Of a stretch of 64,000 nucleotides of DNA, positions 35,498 to 46,860 are shown one piece after another. How positions within the stretch are numbered: the first letter of the stretch is position 1; each line of letters opens with the position of its first letter. A program made the position numbers and the translations under genes. This DNA is from Achromobacter spanius. GTDB lineage: Bacteria; Pseudomonadota; Gammaproteobacteria; Burkholderiales; Burkholderiaceae_B. Under the pieces are notes generated by a model, which was not told where the DNA came from, made no database searches, and saw nothing but the letters and a program-made list of their open reading frames with translations. The stretch is taken from NCBI RefSeq assembly GCF_003994415.1, contig NZ_CP034689.1:4340001-4404000 (forward strand). Reading direction: 5' to 3'.

Positions 35498-37048
35498 TTA
35501 CACCTTGCGCGCCTGGCCCTCCCAAAACTCGGCGCGCAAGCGGCGCTTGGCGATCTTGCCGTTGTCGTCGCGCGGCAGCGCCGGGCGCAGCAACAATTCG
35601 CGCGGCACTTTGTAGCGGGCGATGCGGGTGGACAGCCATTGCGTCAGGTCCTGCACATTGATGTCGGTGTCGGGCGCGGGCTGGATCAGCCCCAGCAAGC
35701 GTTCGCCGAATTCCGCGTCCGGCACGCCGAAGACGGCGCAATCGGCCACGCCCGGGTACTGGGTCAGGTGGTGTTCGATTTCGGCGGGATAGATGTTCAC
35801 GCCGCCCGAGATCACCAGGTCTGATTCCCGGTCGCACACGAACAGATAGCCGTCTTCGTCCACGTAGCCCAGGTCGCCCAGGCCGATCAGCCCGTCGCGT
35901 TCCACCGCCAGGCGGGCGTCGGGATGGTTGCGGTAGGTGAAGTCGGCGTAGGCGGGCTGCCGCACGTAGATGCGACCGACTTCGCCCGGCGCACAGACGC
36001 GGCCGTCGTCGGCGTAGACCCGCACTTGCGCCGGCCCGATGGGCCGCCCCGCGCTGCCGGGCTTGGTCAGCGCTTCGTGCGAGTCGATCACCGTCACCAT
36101 GCCCGCTTCGCTGGACGCATAGGTTTCATGGATGACCGGCCCCAGCCAGTCGATCATCGCGCGCTTGAGTTCGGGCGCGCAGGGAGCGCCGGTCGACGCC
36201 ACGAAGCGCAACGATGACAGGTCGAACGATGCGCGCGTGGGCGCATCCAGCTTCAACAGGCGCACATACATGATGGGCACGAGATACACGGTGTCGATAC
36301 GGTGCTGCTGGATCAGGCGCAAGACCTCAAGCGGGTCGAAGCGCGCCGTCAGCACCAGTGTGTCGCACACACGCAAGGCCACTTGCGCGAAGACGCTGGG
36401 CGCGCTGTGGTAGATGGGTGCGGGCAACAAGGCGCGGCAGCCCGGCCGCAGGCCGTAGGCTTGTTCCACCACGGACTCCACCGCCGCCAGATGCTCGGCC
36501 AGACGGTCCACCGGAAACGGCTGGCGCACCACACCCTTGGGCCGGCCGGTCGTGCCCGAGGTGTACGCCATGTGGCCGCGCGGGGCGACCAGGGGGCCGT
36601 CGTAGCGGGGCTGCGCGTCACGCCAGGCGTGGTAGTCGGCGCCATGGCCGCTGCCATCGCCATCGCCATCGCCATCATCTTCGCTGAGCGGCGCGGCCCT
36701 GGCATCGCCCTTTGCCGCGACCCGCAGCGCGGGCAGGCCGGCGGGCAATGCGGCGTGCACCTGGCGCCACAAATCGTCTTCCGCGATCAACACCTTGGCG
36801 CCGCTGTCGGCCACCAGGAACGCCACCTCGTCAGCCGTGTAATGCCAGTTGATGGGGCAGTAATAACAACCCAGCCGTTTGCAGGCCTGGATGATTTCCA
36901 GATATGGCATGCCGTTGCGCAGCAGCACCGCGATGACGTCGCCTTCGCGCACGCCCATCGCCGCCAGACCCGCCGCGACCTGCTCACCCCGGGCCACCAG
37001 CGCATCGCGCGTCAGGCTCAGGTCACCGGCAATGATGCGTGCCGTCAT
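35498..37048 (-). CDS. AMP-dependent acyl-CoA ligase
   Basis: ANL-superfamily acid:CoA ligase of 516 residues. The P-loop AYTSGTTGRPKGVV, the HETYASSEAGMV motif and the C-terminal lysine in DDNGKIAKRRLRAEF are intact. It resembles medium- or long-chain fatty-acid and aromatic-acid ligases. An acidic Gly-Asp repeat (EDDGDGDGDGSGHG) lies at about residue 130, encoded by a hexanucleotide repeat, and is likely a surface loop. The start overlaps the SDR stop as ATGA. It is the second gene of the SDR-ligase-TctC cluster. Confidence 0.92.
   Translation of the reverse strand: MTARIIAGDLSLTRDALVARGEQVAAGLAAMGVREGDVIAVLLRNGMPYLEIIQACKRLGCYYCPINWHYTADEVAFLVADSGAKVLIAEDDLWRQVHAALPAGLPALRVAAKGDARAAPLSEDDGDGDGDGSGHGADYHAWRDAQPRYDGPLVAPRGHMAYTSGTTGRPKGVVRQPFPVDRLAEHLAAVESVVEQAYGLRPGCRALLPAPIYHSAPSVFAQVALRVCDTLVLTARFDPLEVLRLIQQHRIDTVYLVPIMYVRLLKLDAPTRASFDLSSLRFVASTGAPCAPELKRAMIDWLGPVIHETYASSEAGMVTVIDSHEALTKPGSAGRPIGPAQVRVYADDGRVCAPGEVGRIYVRQPAYADFTYRNHPDARLAVERDGLIGLGDLGYVDEDGYLFVCDRESDLVISGGVNIYPAEIEHHLTQYPGVADCAVFGVPDAEFGERLLGLIQPAPDTDINVQDLTQWLSTRIARYKVPRELLLRPALPRDDNGKIAKRRLRAEFWEGQARKV
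36653..36676. repeat. Four GCCATC hexanucleotide repeats inside the ligase gene
   Basis: Four perfect tandem copies of GCCATC on the plus strand encode Asp-Gly pairs on the minus strand. Changes in copy number keep the frame, so this would vary loop length, not expression. Confidence 0.9.
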
Positions 37049-37944
37049 GCCGGCTTCCCCGCGCGTTGCGCCTTGTCCTGCGCGGTGCGCGCTTCGATGG
37101 CGGCGCGGGCGGCGGCCCAGTCTTCGTCGGACCAATCGAAGTACTGCTTGAAATAGGCGCCATTGGCCAGGTAATCGCCCCCGTCCAGCGCAATCGTCTG
37201 GCCGTTGATCCAATCATTGCCGGGTCCCAACAAAAAGGCAGCCAGTTCGCCGATGTCGTGCCCCGTGCCCAGGCGCCGCATGGGGTTCTGCTGGGTCAGG
37301 GCATCCTGGCCGTCGCCATTGGGACGCAGGCGCGCCGTCGCGCCTTCGGTGGGAATAACGCCCGGCGCAATGGCGTTCAGGCGGATGCCATGCCTGCCCC
37401 ACTCCACCGCCAGCGATTTCGTCATGGCGTCGATGCCCGCCTTGGACATGGCCGAGGGCACCACGAACGGCGACCCCGTCCACACCCAGGTCACCACGAT
37501 GGACACCACCGCGCCGTGCGTGCCGGACGCAATCCAGCGCTTGCCTACCGCCTGCGTCATGTAGAAGGTGCCGCGAAACACGGTGTCGGCGATGGCGTTG
37601 AAACCGCGCGCCGACAATTTTTCGGTGGGGCTGATGAAGTTGCCCGCCGCGTTATTGATCAGGCCGTCCAACCCGCCGTGCGTGGCCCAGATGCCCTCAA
37701 CCATGGCATCCACCGCATCGGCGTCGCGGATGTCGACGGCATGCGCGTAGGCCTGGCCGCCGTACTTGGCGCGCAGCCCGGCGGCGGCTTCTTCCACCAC
37801 GGCCTGGCGGCGGCCACACAAATGCACGGTGGCGCCCAGCGAGGCCAGTTGTTCGGCCATGGCCAGGCCCAGCCCCGTGCCGCCTCCCGTGACGAGAATG
37901 CGCTGGCCGCGGAACAGGTTCGCGCGGAACATGCTTTGCACCAT
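37045..37944 (-). CDS. SDR oxidoreductase, 2,4-dienoyl-CoA reductase-like
   Basis: Short-chain dehydrogenase of 299 residues. The NADP-binding glycine loop is VTGGGTGLG (18-26), and NNAAGNF is at 97-103. In place of the usual YxxxK it has SxxxK (Ser164, Lys168 in PSAMSK) after VTWVWTGSPFVVP, the pattern of 2,4-dienoyl-CoA reductases. It would reduce unsaturated acyl-CoAs with NADPH. AAGGAGACAAATC precedes the ATG at 37944. It is first in the operon with the acyl-CoA ligase and divergent from a LysR gene. Confidence 0.9.
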   Translation of the reverse strand: MVQSMFRANLFRGQRILVTGGGTGLGLAMAEQLASLGATVHLCGRRQAVVEEAAAGLRAKYGGQAYAHAVDIRDADAVDAMVEGIWATHGGLDGLINNAAGNFISPTEKLSARGFNAIADTVFRGTFYMTQAVGKRWIASGTHGAVVSIVVTWVWTGSPFVVPSAMSKAGIDAMTKSLAVEWGRHGIRLNAIAPGVIPTEGATARLRPNGDGQDALTQQNPMRRLGTGHDIGELAAFLLGPGNDWINGQTIALDGGDYLANGAYFKQYFDWSDEDWAAARAAIEARTAQDKAQRAGKPA

Positions 37945-38032
37945 GATTTGTCTCCTTTGTCTGATCGCAATGCCGGTGTGGGAAGCAGATTATCAACGCA
38001 CCGATATCGCGACAATCCTTCAGTCTGAGTAA

Positions 38033-38050
38033 ACTCTGTTTCCTCAGAGT
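38033..38050. promoter_or_regulatory. Inverted repeat in the LysR/SDR divergent promoter
   Basis: ACTCTG (38033-38038) and CAGAGT (38045-38050) are perfect arms around six bases, 18 bases before the LysR start. This is a candidate LysR autoregulatory site. Confidence 0.5.
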
Positions 38051-38068
38051 CAACAATCCAAAACAGCC

Positions 38069-38998
38069 ATGTCCGCCCTGCCCGCGTTGGACCTGAACCT
38101 GATCCAGCTCTTCGTGACCATCGTCGAGGCCGGCACGCTAAGCGAAGCGGCCTTGCGCCAGGGGGTGACGCGGTCGCACGTCAGCCGCAACCTGCAAAAG
38201 CTGGAACGCGCGTTCGGCGCCCAGTTGATCCGGCGCACCACCCGCCGCCTGGAACTGACCCAGCAGGGCACGGTGCTGTACGAACATGGGGCGCGCATGG
38301 CGCGCGAGGTGGAATCGGCGCGCCATGCCTTGCAGAAGCTGGGCGCGGAACCCACCGGCCACGTCCGCCTGTCCCTGCCCACTGGCCTGGGCGAACTGGA
38401 CGCGCTGCGCCCCCTGCTGGTGCGCTTTGCGCTGGAGCACCCCAGCCTGAGCCTGCGGGTCCTGTTTTCCAACCGCGTCAGCGACCTGATTTCGTCAGAG
38501 ATCGACGTGGCGCTGCGGGTGATTTCGCAGCCACCGCAAGACTACGTGGCCCGCGAGCTGGGCGACGTGAAATGGCATTTGTGCGCCGCCCCCGGCTATT
38601 TGCAGCGCGTGGGCATGCCCGCCCACCCGCGCGATCTGAGCCGGTTCGACTTACTATGCCCGCCTGGCCCCAAGGCGCAGGCAACGCTGCGTTTGACCCG
38701 CAAAGGGCAAACCTATGAAACCAAGCTGGCGCCCCGGCTGCAATCCGAGTACTTCCCGTTTCTGGCCCAGGCCGCGCGCGACGGCGCGGGCATCGCCTTG
38801 CTGCCCGCCTACATCGTGCAACCCGACCTGGAATCGCAGCGCCTGCGCGACGTGCTGCCCGCGTATCGCCCGGAAGGGCCGGGCGACAAGCTGTTCATCC
38901 TGACCTCGCCCACCCCCTATCCGTCCACCGCCCAACGCGCCCTGGTCGACTTCCTGAAACGCGAACTGGAACCGTTGCTGCGCGCCTATCTGGACTGA
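38069..38998 (+). CDS. LysR-family transcriptional regulator
   Basis: Regulator of 309 residues. The helix-turn-helix begins LDLNLIQLFVTIVEAGTLSEAALRQGVTRSHVSRNLQKLERAFGAQLIRRTTRRLELT. The effector domain follows from about residue 95. It is divergent from the SDR-ligase-TctC cluster and probably controls it. An 18-bp inverted repeat lies just upstream. Confidence 0.93.
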   Translation: MSALPALDLNLIQLFVTIVEAGTLSEAALRQGVTRSHVSRNLQKLERAFGAQLIRRTTRRLELTQQGTVLYEHGARMAREVESARHALQKLGAEPTGHVRLSLPTGLGELDALRPLLVRFALEHPSLSLRVLFSNRVSDLISSEIDVALRVISQPPQDYVARELGDVKWHLCAAPGYLQRVGMPAHPRDLSRFDLLCPPGPKAQATLRLTRKGQTYETKLAPRLQSEYFPFLAQAARDGAGIALLPAYIVQPDLESQRLRDVLPAYRPEGPGDKLFILTSPTPYPSTAQRALVDFLKRELEPLLRAYLD

Positions 38999-39166
38999 GC
39001 CGGCGCCCCTGTTTTTTGACCGCGCCCGCCGCCACGCCGCTGTAGGACAAGCCTGGTAAAACGACGGGGTCTTGCGGGCTTGGTCCATGTCCGCCAAAGT
39101 AGGGGTTTCGCAGTCGCTGAACGGGACCTGACTGGACTTGGGCTTGAACTTTGACGCGCGCCCCAA

Positions 39167-39187
39167 GTCTTATATAAGATATAAGAC
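39167..39187. promoter_or_regulatory. 21-bp palindromic operator upstream of acnA
   Basis: Identical to the element at 25921-25941 before acnB: arms GTCTTATAT and ATATAAGAC around AAG. It lies 111 bases before the acnA start in a 299-bp gap that otherwise holds no gene. Confidence 0.85.
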
Positions 39188-39297
39188 ATGCGCCCTCGCG
39201 CGGGCTTGTGTCCCCTACAATGACAAACGCGCAAAAACGCCAGAAAATGCCGCCTGCGCCTGGGCGATCACAGCCGGGCAAAACCACGGAGTCCATC

Positions 39298-42003
<2,706 letters not shown>

Positions 42004-42046
42004 CCCCGCCACTCGCTTGCGCCGCCCTCGCGGTGGCGCAATGCAC

Positions 42047-42079
42047 AAGCCCCGAAGCCTTGCGGCTTCGGGGCTTTTT
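42047..42079 (+). terminator. Rho-independent terminator of acnA
   Basis: A perfect 13-bp stem (42047-42059 with 42064-42076) with a TTGC loop runs into five T. It lies 44 bases past the acnA stop. Confidence 0.9.
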
Positions 42080-42100
42080 ACTATGCAGGCCGGCTGCGAC

Positions 42101-42877
42101 TCAGTCGTCGAACTGATAGGCGTCCATGGCCAGCGCGGCGTACGAGATCTCGTCGTTCAAGCGCTTGGCCGACGCACCGCCCGCGCCCAGCGCCACATAC
42201 AGCGGCATCAGGTGATCATCATGCGGATGGGCCTGCGATGCGCCCGGCGCCTGCGCCTGCCAGTCCAACAGCGCCGGCAGGTTGTGATCGGCCAGATGGC
42301 GCGCATACCAGTCCTGAAACTCGGGCACATACGGCGCCGCCGGCGCGTTTTGCGGCATGCGCACATGGCGCAGATTGTGCGTCAACGACCCAGAGCCGAT
42401 GATCAGGATGCCCTCGTCGCGCAGCGGCGCCAGCGCGCGGCCCAGCGCCAGTTGGCCCGCCGCGTCGCGGCCCATGTCCAGCGACAGTTGCACCACCGGC
42501 ACGTCGACATCGGGATACAGGTAACGCAACGGCACCCAGGCGCCATGGTCCAGCGGACGGCGCGGGTCGCGGTCGGCGGCGATGCCCGATTCGGCCAGCA
42601 GCGTTTGCACGCGCGCGGCCAGTTCGGGCGACCCGGGCGCGGCGTATTGCAGCGTATAGAGCTCAGGCGGAAAGCCGCCGAAATCGTGCCAGGCCACTTG
42701 CTGGTCGCGGGTGGACAGGGCTAGGCCCTCACCCATCCAATGCGGCGACACCACCAGGATGCCGCGGGGCTTGCGGCCCTGGGCCTGGCTCCATGCCGCC
42801 AGCACGGGGCCGGTCAGCCCGGGTTCAACGGCCAGCATGGGCGAGCCATGGGAAACGAATAACGTAGGCCAACGCAT
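42101..42877 (-). CDS. LigB/DODA-type class III extradiol ring-opening dioxygenase
   Basis: Non-haem metal dioxygenase family protein of 258 residues, YgiD/DODA type. Candidate metal-binding histidines are His10 in FVSHGSPM, His46 in VVSPHWMG, one in GSLTHNLRH and one in AHPHDDHLMPLYVALGA. Family members open catecholic rings such as DOPA, though the bacterial substrates are mostly unknown. The ATG at 42877 (MRWPTLF) has GGAGG nine bases upstream. It is divergent from the DUF2863 gene. Confidence 0.92.
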   Translation of the reverse strand: MRWPTLFVSHGSPMLAVEPGLTGPVLAAWSQAQGRKPRGILVVSPHWMGEGLALSTRDQQVAWHDFGGFPPELYTLQYAAPGSPELAARVQTLLAESGIAADRDPRRPLDHGAWVPLRYLYPDVDVPVVQLSLDMGRDAAGQLALGRALAPLRDEGILIIGSGSLTHNLRHVRMPQNAPAAPYVPEFQDWYARHLADHNLPALLDWQAQAPGASQAHPHDDHLMPLYVALGAGGASAKRLNDEISYAALAMDAYQFDD

Positions 42878-43106
42878 GGTGCATGCCTCCAGCAATAAAA
42901 TCGATGCCCAGATTTTCGGATGATTCCGATCAGCAATAAACCCCTGCGGCAGGCATGCTCTGTTGCCAATCCAGCATCAATAATGAATGCGTGTACAACT
43001 GCCACGCCCGACCGCCCCTGCCCTTGCAAACCATCCCGGCCACGCCGACGCGCGCGGCGGGCGTTAAACTACGTCGTTACACACTTACTGGACGTCCCTC
43101 GAAGTT

Positions 43107-44309
43107 ATGGCCCGATCCCGCAGCCAATCCGCTCCCCGCATGACCCGCGACGCCACCCGCCTGGTGGCGCTGTCCCAGGCGCTTAACCGCTCGGGCAGCC
43201 GCGTTGAAGACGTGTTCTGGGAGAACCAGCTTGGCGAAGCGATTCCCAAGCTGCTCAAGGCTGGGCAGGACGCCCCGCTGGAAGCGGCCCTGGACCACCT
43301 CGCGCAAAGCGACATAGGCGCCTACGAAGTCTTGATCGAACAGGCGGAAACGCTGTCCGAATCCATGAAGATCGAGAAAGACGGCGTCGTGCACGACGTG
43401 TTGCTGATCGTCGCGCCGATTGTCGCCTGGACCCGTTACACCATCCCCACCGGCCCCGTTTCCGCCAGCGCCCAGCAGGCGCTGCTGGCGCAACTGCACG
43501 GCCATGTGCTGTCCAGCCAGGCCCGCACGGCATTGATGCCCATGCTGGTCAGCGTGGACCAGATGCCGCGCACCTTCGGCGAAACCTGGCAGTGGCTGCA
43601 ACGCCTGGGCTCGCAGGCCCTGGGCGGCGAAGCCACCAAGCCCACGCTGAACACCGAAGTTGAAACGGCCAACATGCTGGCTGACACGCGCTACATCATC
43701 GGCGCCGTCGCGGTGCCCGAAAACGCACCCATCTTCCGCTGGCAGGAAAGCCTGGGCGACGCCGACGCCACGCGCGACGCCTGCCAGGAACAATGGGCCG
43801 CCCAGGCGCAACCCACGCTGGCCACGCTTTTGCCGGGTTGCGGTTTCGAAGCCCTGCTGCCCGACGCCTACTACGTCAGCAACCGCGAGGCCGACCGCCG
43901 TGTGCGCCCCCTGTCGCTGCGCGCCGCCGTCAGTTGGCTGGAAGGCGCGGTCAACCTGGATGCCTCGCAACTGCGCGCGGTGATCGCGGGCTGCGGCGAA
44001 AGCCGCATCGACGAATACCGCATCAGCTTCACGGCGCGCAACAGCAACGACGTGTACTACGGCTGCGTCTGGCCCTTGTATGGTCGCGAGGAAGAACTGC
44101 CGTCCGACGAAGGCCAGCCTGACGTAGTCGATGAAATCGCGGCCTTGCTGAAGGAATACGGCGTCACCGAAATGCGCCGCATCCCGGGCGTGCTGCCGGC
44201 GGAATATTGCGAAGACTGTGGCGCGCCCTACTTCCCCAACCCGCTGGGCGAACTGGTACACGCCGAATTGCCCGAGGACGCCGAAGCCGCGCCGGCCAAG
44301 TTCCACTAA
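43107..44309 (+). CDS. DUF2863 family protein
   Basis: Protein of 400 residues found mainly in beta-proteobacteria, with no known function. It is soluble, without a signal peptide. Near the C-terminus a C-x2-C pair (EYCEDCGAPYFPNPLGELVHAEL) may bind a metal. It lies 6 nt before earP on the same strand and may be co-transcribed with earP and efp, which hints at a link to translation. That link is inference from position. Confidence 0.85.
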   Translation: MARSRSQSAPRMTRDATRLVALSQALNRSGSRVEDVFWENQLGEAIPKLLKAGQDAPLEAALDHLAQSDIGAYEVLIEQAETLSESMKIEKDGVVHDVLLIVAPIVAWTRYTIPTGPVSASAQQALLAQLHGHVLSSQARTALMPMLVSVDQMPRTFGETWQWLQRLGSQALGGEATKPTLNTEVETANMLADTRYIIGAVAVPENAPIFRWQESLGDADATRDACQEQWAAQAQPTLATLLPGCGFEALLPDAYYVSNREADRRVRPLSLRAAVSWLEGAVNLDASQLRAVIAGCGESRIDEYRISFTARNSNDVYYGCVWPLYGREEELPSDEGQPDVVDEIAALLKEYGVTEMRRIPGVLPAEYCEDCGAPYFPNPLGELVHAELPEDAEAAPAKFH

Positions 44310-44315
44310 ACGCCC

Positions 44316-45428
44316 ATGCAAGCGGATATCTTCTGCCGGGTCGTCGATAACTATGGCGACATCGGCGTGTGCTGGCGGCTGGCCCGCCGGCTATCTCAGG
44401 GCTGCGGCTGGGATATCCGCTTGTGGGTGGACGACCTGGCCAGCTTCGCCCGCATCCAACCGGGTATAGCCGAACACGCCGTGCGGCAACGCTGCGCAGG
44501 CGTGGATATCGTGCACTGGACCGACACGCCGGACCCGGCCCTGGGCGCACGCGATGTCGTCATCGAAGCCTTTGCCTGTGATCCCCCCGACGCTTTTCTG
44601 CACAGCATGCGCCGCGTGCACCCGGTCTGGATAAATCTGGAATACCTGAGCGCCGAAGCCTGGGTGGAAAGCTGTCACGGCCTGCCCTCGCAGCGGCCTG
44701 ATGGCTTGGTAAAGCACTTTTTCTTTCCCGGCTTTACCACCGCCACAGGCGGCCTGCTGCGCGAACCAGGCTTGAGTGCGGAACGCGATGCGCTGCAAGC
44801 CTCGATGGATCTGCAAAACGACTTTTTGCGCGCGCTGGGAGTGGGCGACGCCGTGCTCTCGCGCCGCCGCGACGGCGCGCGCACGGTCAGCCTGTTCTGC
44901 TATCCCACGGCGCCGGTGCAGGCGTTGGTCAGCGCGCTGGCGGCCGACTCGCGGCCCAGCGTGTTGCTGGCGCCCGTGGGCATCGCGCCGGGGCTGGAAG
45001 CGGCTTGCGAGGCGCCCGGCGCCCCGCTGCTGGCCCGCCTGCCCTTTGTGGCCCAGCCGGATTTCGACCGCGTGCTGTGGTTGTCGGACCTGAACTTCGT
45101 GCGCGGTGAAGACTCGTTCATCCGCGCCGCCTGGGCGGCGCGCCCGCTGGTCTGGCAGATCTACCCGCAAGACCAGAACGTGCATCTGGAAAAGTTGGAG
45201 GCATGGCTGGCCCGCTATCCGGCCCCGGAATCCGCACAAGCGCTGATCCGGGCCTGGAACATGCCACAAGACGCGCAAACCCATGCGACGGTCTCCTCGG
45301 CGCTGGCGCCGGATGCCTGGCAACACTGGGCCGCCGCCGCGCGCGACTGGGACGCCAAGCAGGCGGCCCAACCCGATCTGGCCGAAAATCTGGCCGACTT
45401 TTGCGCAGACTTGGCCAAGAAACGTTAG
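44316..45428 (+). CDS. earP: EF-P arginine rhamnosyltransferase
   Basis: Glycosyltransferase of 370 residues that adds rhamnose from dTDP-rhamnose to Arg32 of elongation factor P. The N-terminal motif VVDNYGDIGVCWRLARRL carries the active-site aspartates Asp11 and Asp15. The C-terminal sugar-nucleotide pocket has LNFVRGEDSFIRAAWAARPLVWQIYPQ. efp lies next downstream, as in other EarP bacteria. Confidence 0.96.
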   Translation: MQADIFCRVVDNYGDIGVCWRLARRLSQGCGWDIRLWVDDLASFARIQPGIAEHAVRQRCAGVDIVHWTDTPDPALGARDVVIEAFACDPPDAFLHSMRRVHPVWINLEYLSAEAWVESCHGLPSQRPDGLVKHFFFPGFTTATGGLLREPGLSAERDALQASMDLQNDFLRALGVGDAVLSRRRDGARTVSLFCYPTAPVQALVSALAADSRPSVLLAPVGIAPGLEAACEAPGAPLLARLPFVAQPDFDRVLWLSDLNFVRGEDSFIRAAWAARPLVWQIYPQDQNVHLEKLEAWLARYPAPESAQALIRAWNMPQDAQTHATVSSALAPDAWQHWAAAARDWDAKQAAQPDLAENLADFCADLAKKR

Positions 45429-45491
45429 AATAGAGAGTTTTCTGAGTCGCCCTGAATTTTGTCGGGCCTCAACCTGACGCCTCCCGGGGTG

Positions 45492-45563
45492 TGCAAAAAG
45501 CCGCAAGTACGCAATGCAAATACGCATAGCAAGTACGCAAGTACAGTACGGCGGCTTTTTGCA
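45492..45563 (+). terminator. Long hairpin between earP and efp with repeats in its loop
   Basis: TGCAAAAAGCCGC (45492-45504) pairs perfectly with GCGGCTTTTTGCA (45551-45563). The 46-base loop holds three near-identical 12-mers (45503-45514, 45516-45527, 45529-45540; GCAAGTACGCAA, GCAAATACGCAT, GCAAGTACGCAA). The T5 run lies within the 3' arm. It may end earP transcripts or act in the efp leader. Confidence 0.6.
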
Positions 45564-45601
45564 AGCACGGCGAGTGCACCCTATCCCCCGGAGTTTTATC
45601 G

Positions 45602-46162
45602 ATGAAAACCGCTCAGGAATTGCGAGTCGGCAACGTGGTCATGGTCGGCAAGGATCCCCTCGTGGTCCAGAAAGCCGAATACAACAAGTCTGGCCGTAAC
45701 GCTGCTGTTGTGAAGCTGAAGTTCAAGAACCTGCTGACCGCCTCGGCCAGCGAATCGGTTTACAAGGCCGACGAAAAGTTCGAAGTCGTTCAACTGGATC
45801 GCAAGGAGTGCACCTACTCCTACTTCGGCGACCCGATGTACGTCTTCATGGACGAAGAGTACAACCAGTACGAAATCGAAGCGGAAAGCATGGGCGACGC
45901 CCTGAACTACCTGGAAGAAGCGATGCCCGTGGAAGTGGTCTTCTACGACGGCCGCGCCATTTCGGTGGAACTGCCCACGACGATCGTCCGCGAAATCACC
46001 TATACCGAACCCGCCGTGCGTGGCGATACGTCGGGCAAGGTGACCAAGCCGGCCAAGATCAACACCGGCTACGAACTGAACGTGCCGCTGTTCTGCGCCA
46101 TCGGCGACAAGATCGAAATCGACACCCGCACGAACGAATACCGCAGCCGCGTCAACAACTGA
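45602..46162 (+). CDS. efp: Elongation factor P
   Basis: Translation factor of 186 residues that relieves ribosome stalling at polyproline stretches. It has KOW/SH3-like and two OB domains. Arg32 in YNKSGRNAAVV is at the tip of the first loop and is the residue rhamnosylated by EarP, encoded just upstream. The C-terminus VPLFCAIGDKIEIDTRTNEYRSRV is typical. CCGGAG lies before the ATG. Confidence 0.98.
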   Translation: MKTAQELRVGNVVMVGKDPLVVQKAEYNKSGRNAAVVKLKFKNLLTASASESVYKADEKFEVVQLDRKECTYSYFGDPMYVFMDEEYNQYEIEAESMGDALNYLEEAMPVEVVFYDGRAISVELPTTIVREITYTEPAVRGDTSGKVTKPAKINTGYELNVPLFCAIGDKIEIDTRTNEYRSRVNN

Positions 46163-46178
46163 TCCGGCAGCAGGTACG

Positions 46179-46217
46179 AAAAAGCCAGGTCCCTGACAAC
46201 AGGGCCTGGCTTTTTTT
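46179..46217 (+). terminator. Rho-independent terminator of efp
   Basis: AGCCAGG and CCCTG pair with CAGGG and CCTGGCT across an ACAA loop, followed by seven T. It lies 17 bases after the efp stop. The A-run on the other side may also serve the opposite strand. Confidence 0.9.
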
Positions 46218-46262
46218 ATGGTTGCGCTGTCTGGAAATGGGCGCGCATGGCGTGCCACCTAC

Positions 46263-46721
46263 CTACTGCAAGCGTTCGTCATCCAGGAAGTCAGGCACCG
46301 CCATGACTTCAATGCCGTCCTCGGCCAAGGCCTCGCGCTCTTCGGGCGTAGCGGTGCCGCGGATGGGGCGTTCGTCGGCGTCGCCGTCGTGGATGCGGCG
46401 GGCTTCTTCCGCAAAGCGGGGGCCGACGTTTTCGGTGTTGCGCAACAGCGCCCGCACCTGCTTCATGACCACGGCCTGCACGGCCGCCATTTTCTCGGCG
46501 TCGGACGCGCCTGCCGGCACGGCGGGCGGCTGAGCCGGTGCATGCAGGTGCGACACGTTCAAGCGCGGCGCCGACAGACGCTTGGTGATGCTGGCCGAGC
46601 CGCAAACGGGGCACGTGACCAGGCCACGCGCCTGTTGCGCGTCATAGTCGTCGTGCGATCCGAACCAGCCTTCAAAAATGTGGTTGTGCTCGCACTGAAG
46701 GTCAAAAACTTTGAGAGCCAT
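46263..46721 (-). CDS. DUF1178 family protein
   Basis: Protein of 152 residues. The N-terminus MALKVFDLQCEHNHIFEGWFGSHDDYDAQ and the CxxC pair in LVTCPVCGSASITKRLSAP fit the DUF1178 family, which looks like a zinc ribbon. Its function is unknown. The ATG at 46721 gives the family N-terminus; the open frame extends 17 residues further without support. It is convergent with efp. Confidence 0.9.
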   Translation of the reverse strand: MALKVFDLQCEHNHIFEGWFGSHDDYDAQQARGLVTCPVCGSASITKRLSAPRLNVSHLHAPAQPPAVPAGASDAEKMAAVQAVVMKQVRALLRNTENVGPRFAEEARRIHDGDADERPIRGTATPEEREALAEDGIEVMAVPDFLDDERLQ

Positions 46722-46817
46722 GGTCGTCATATGGGGGCCAGCGGACAGAATACAAGAATCCGCTCGCGGCAAACGCTATCGTCTTGACGGCGTAGGGGCA
46801 AGGCGCCGACATCCCAA

Positions 46818-46841
46818 GAAAAAACGGGCCCGCAGGCCCGT
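46818..46841 (-). terminator. Rho-independent terminator after the DUF2968 gene
   Basis: On the minus strand ACGGGCC pairs with GGCCCGT (46835-46841 with 46824-46830) and is followed by six T. It lies about 20 bases after the stop. Confidence 0.85.
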
Positions 46842-46860
46842 CCTGGCGCGGCCCAGGCAA

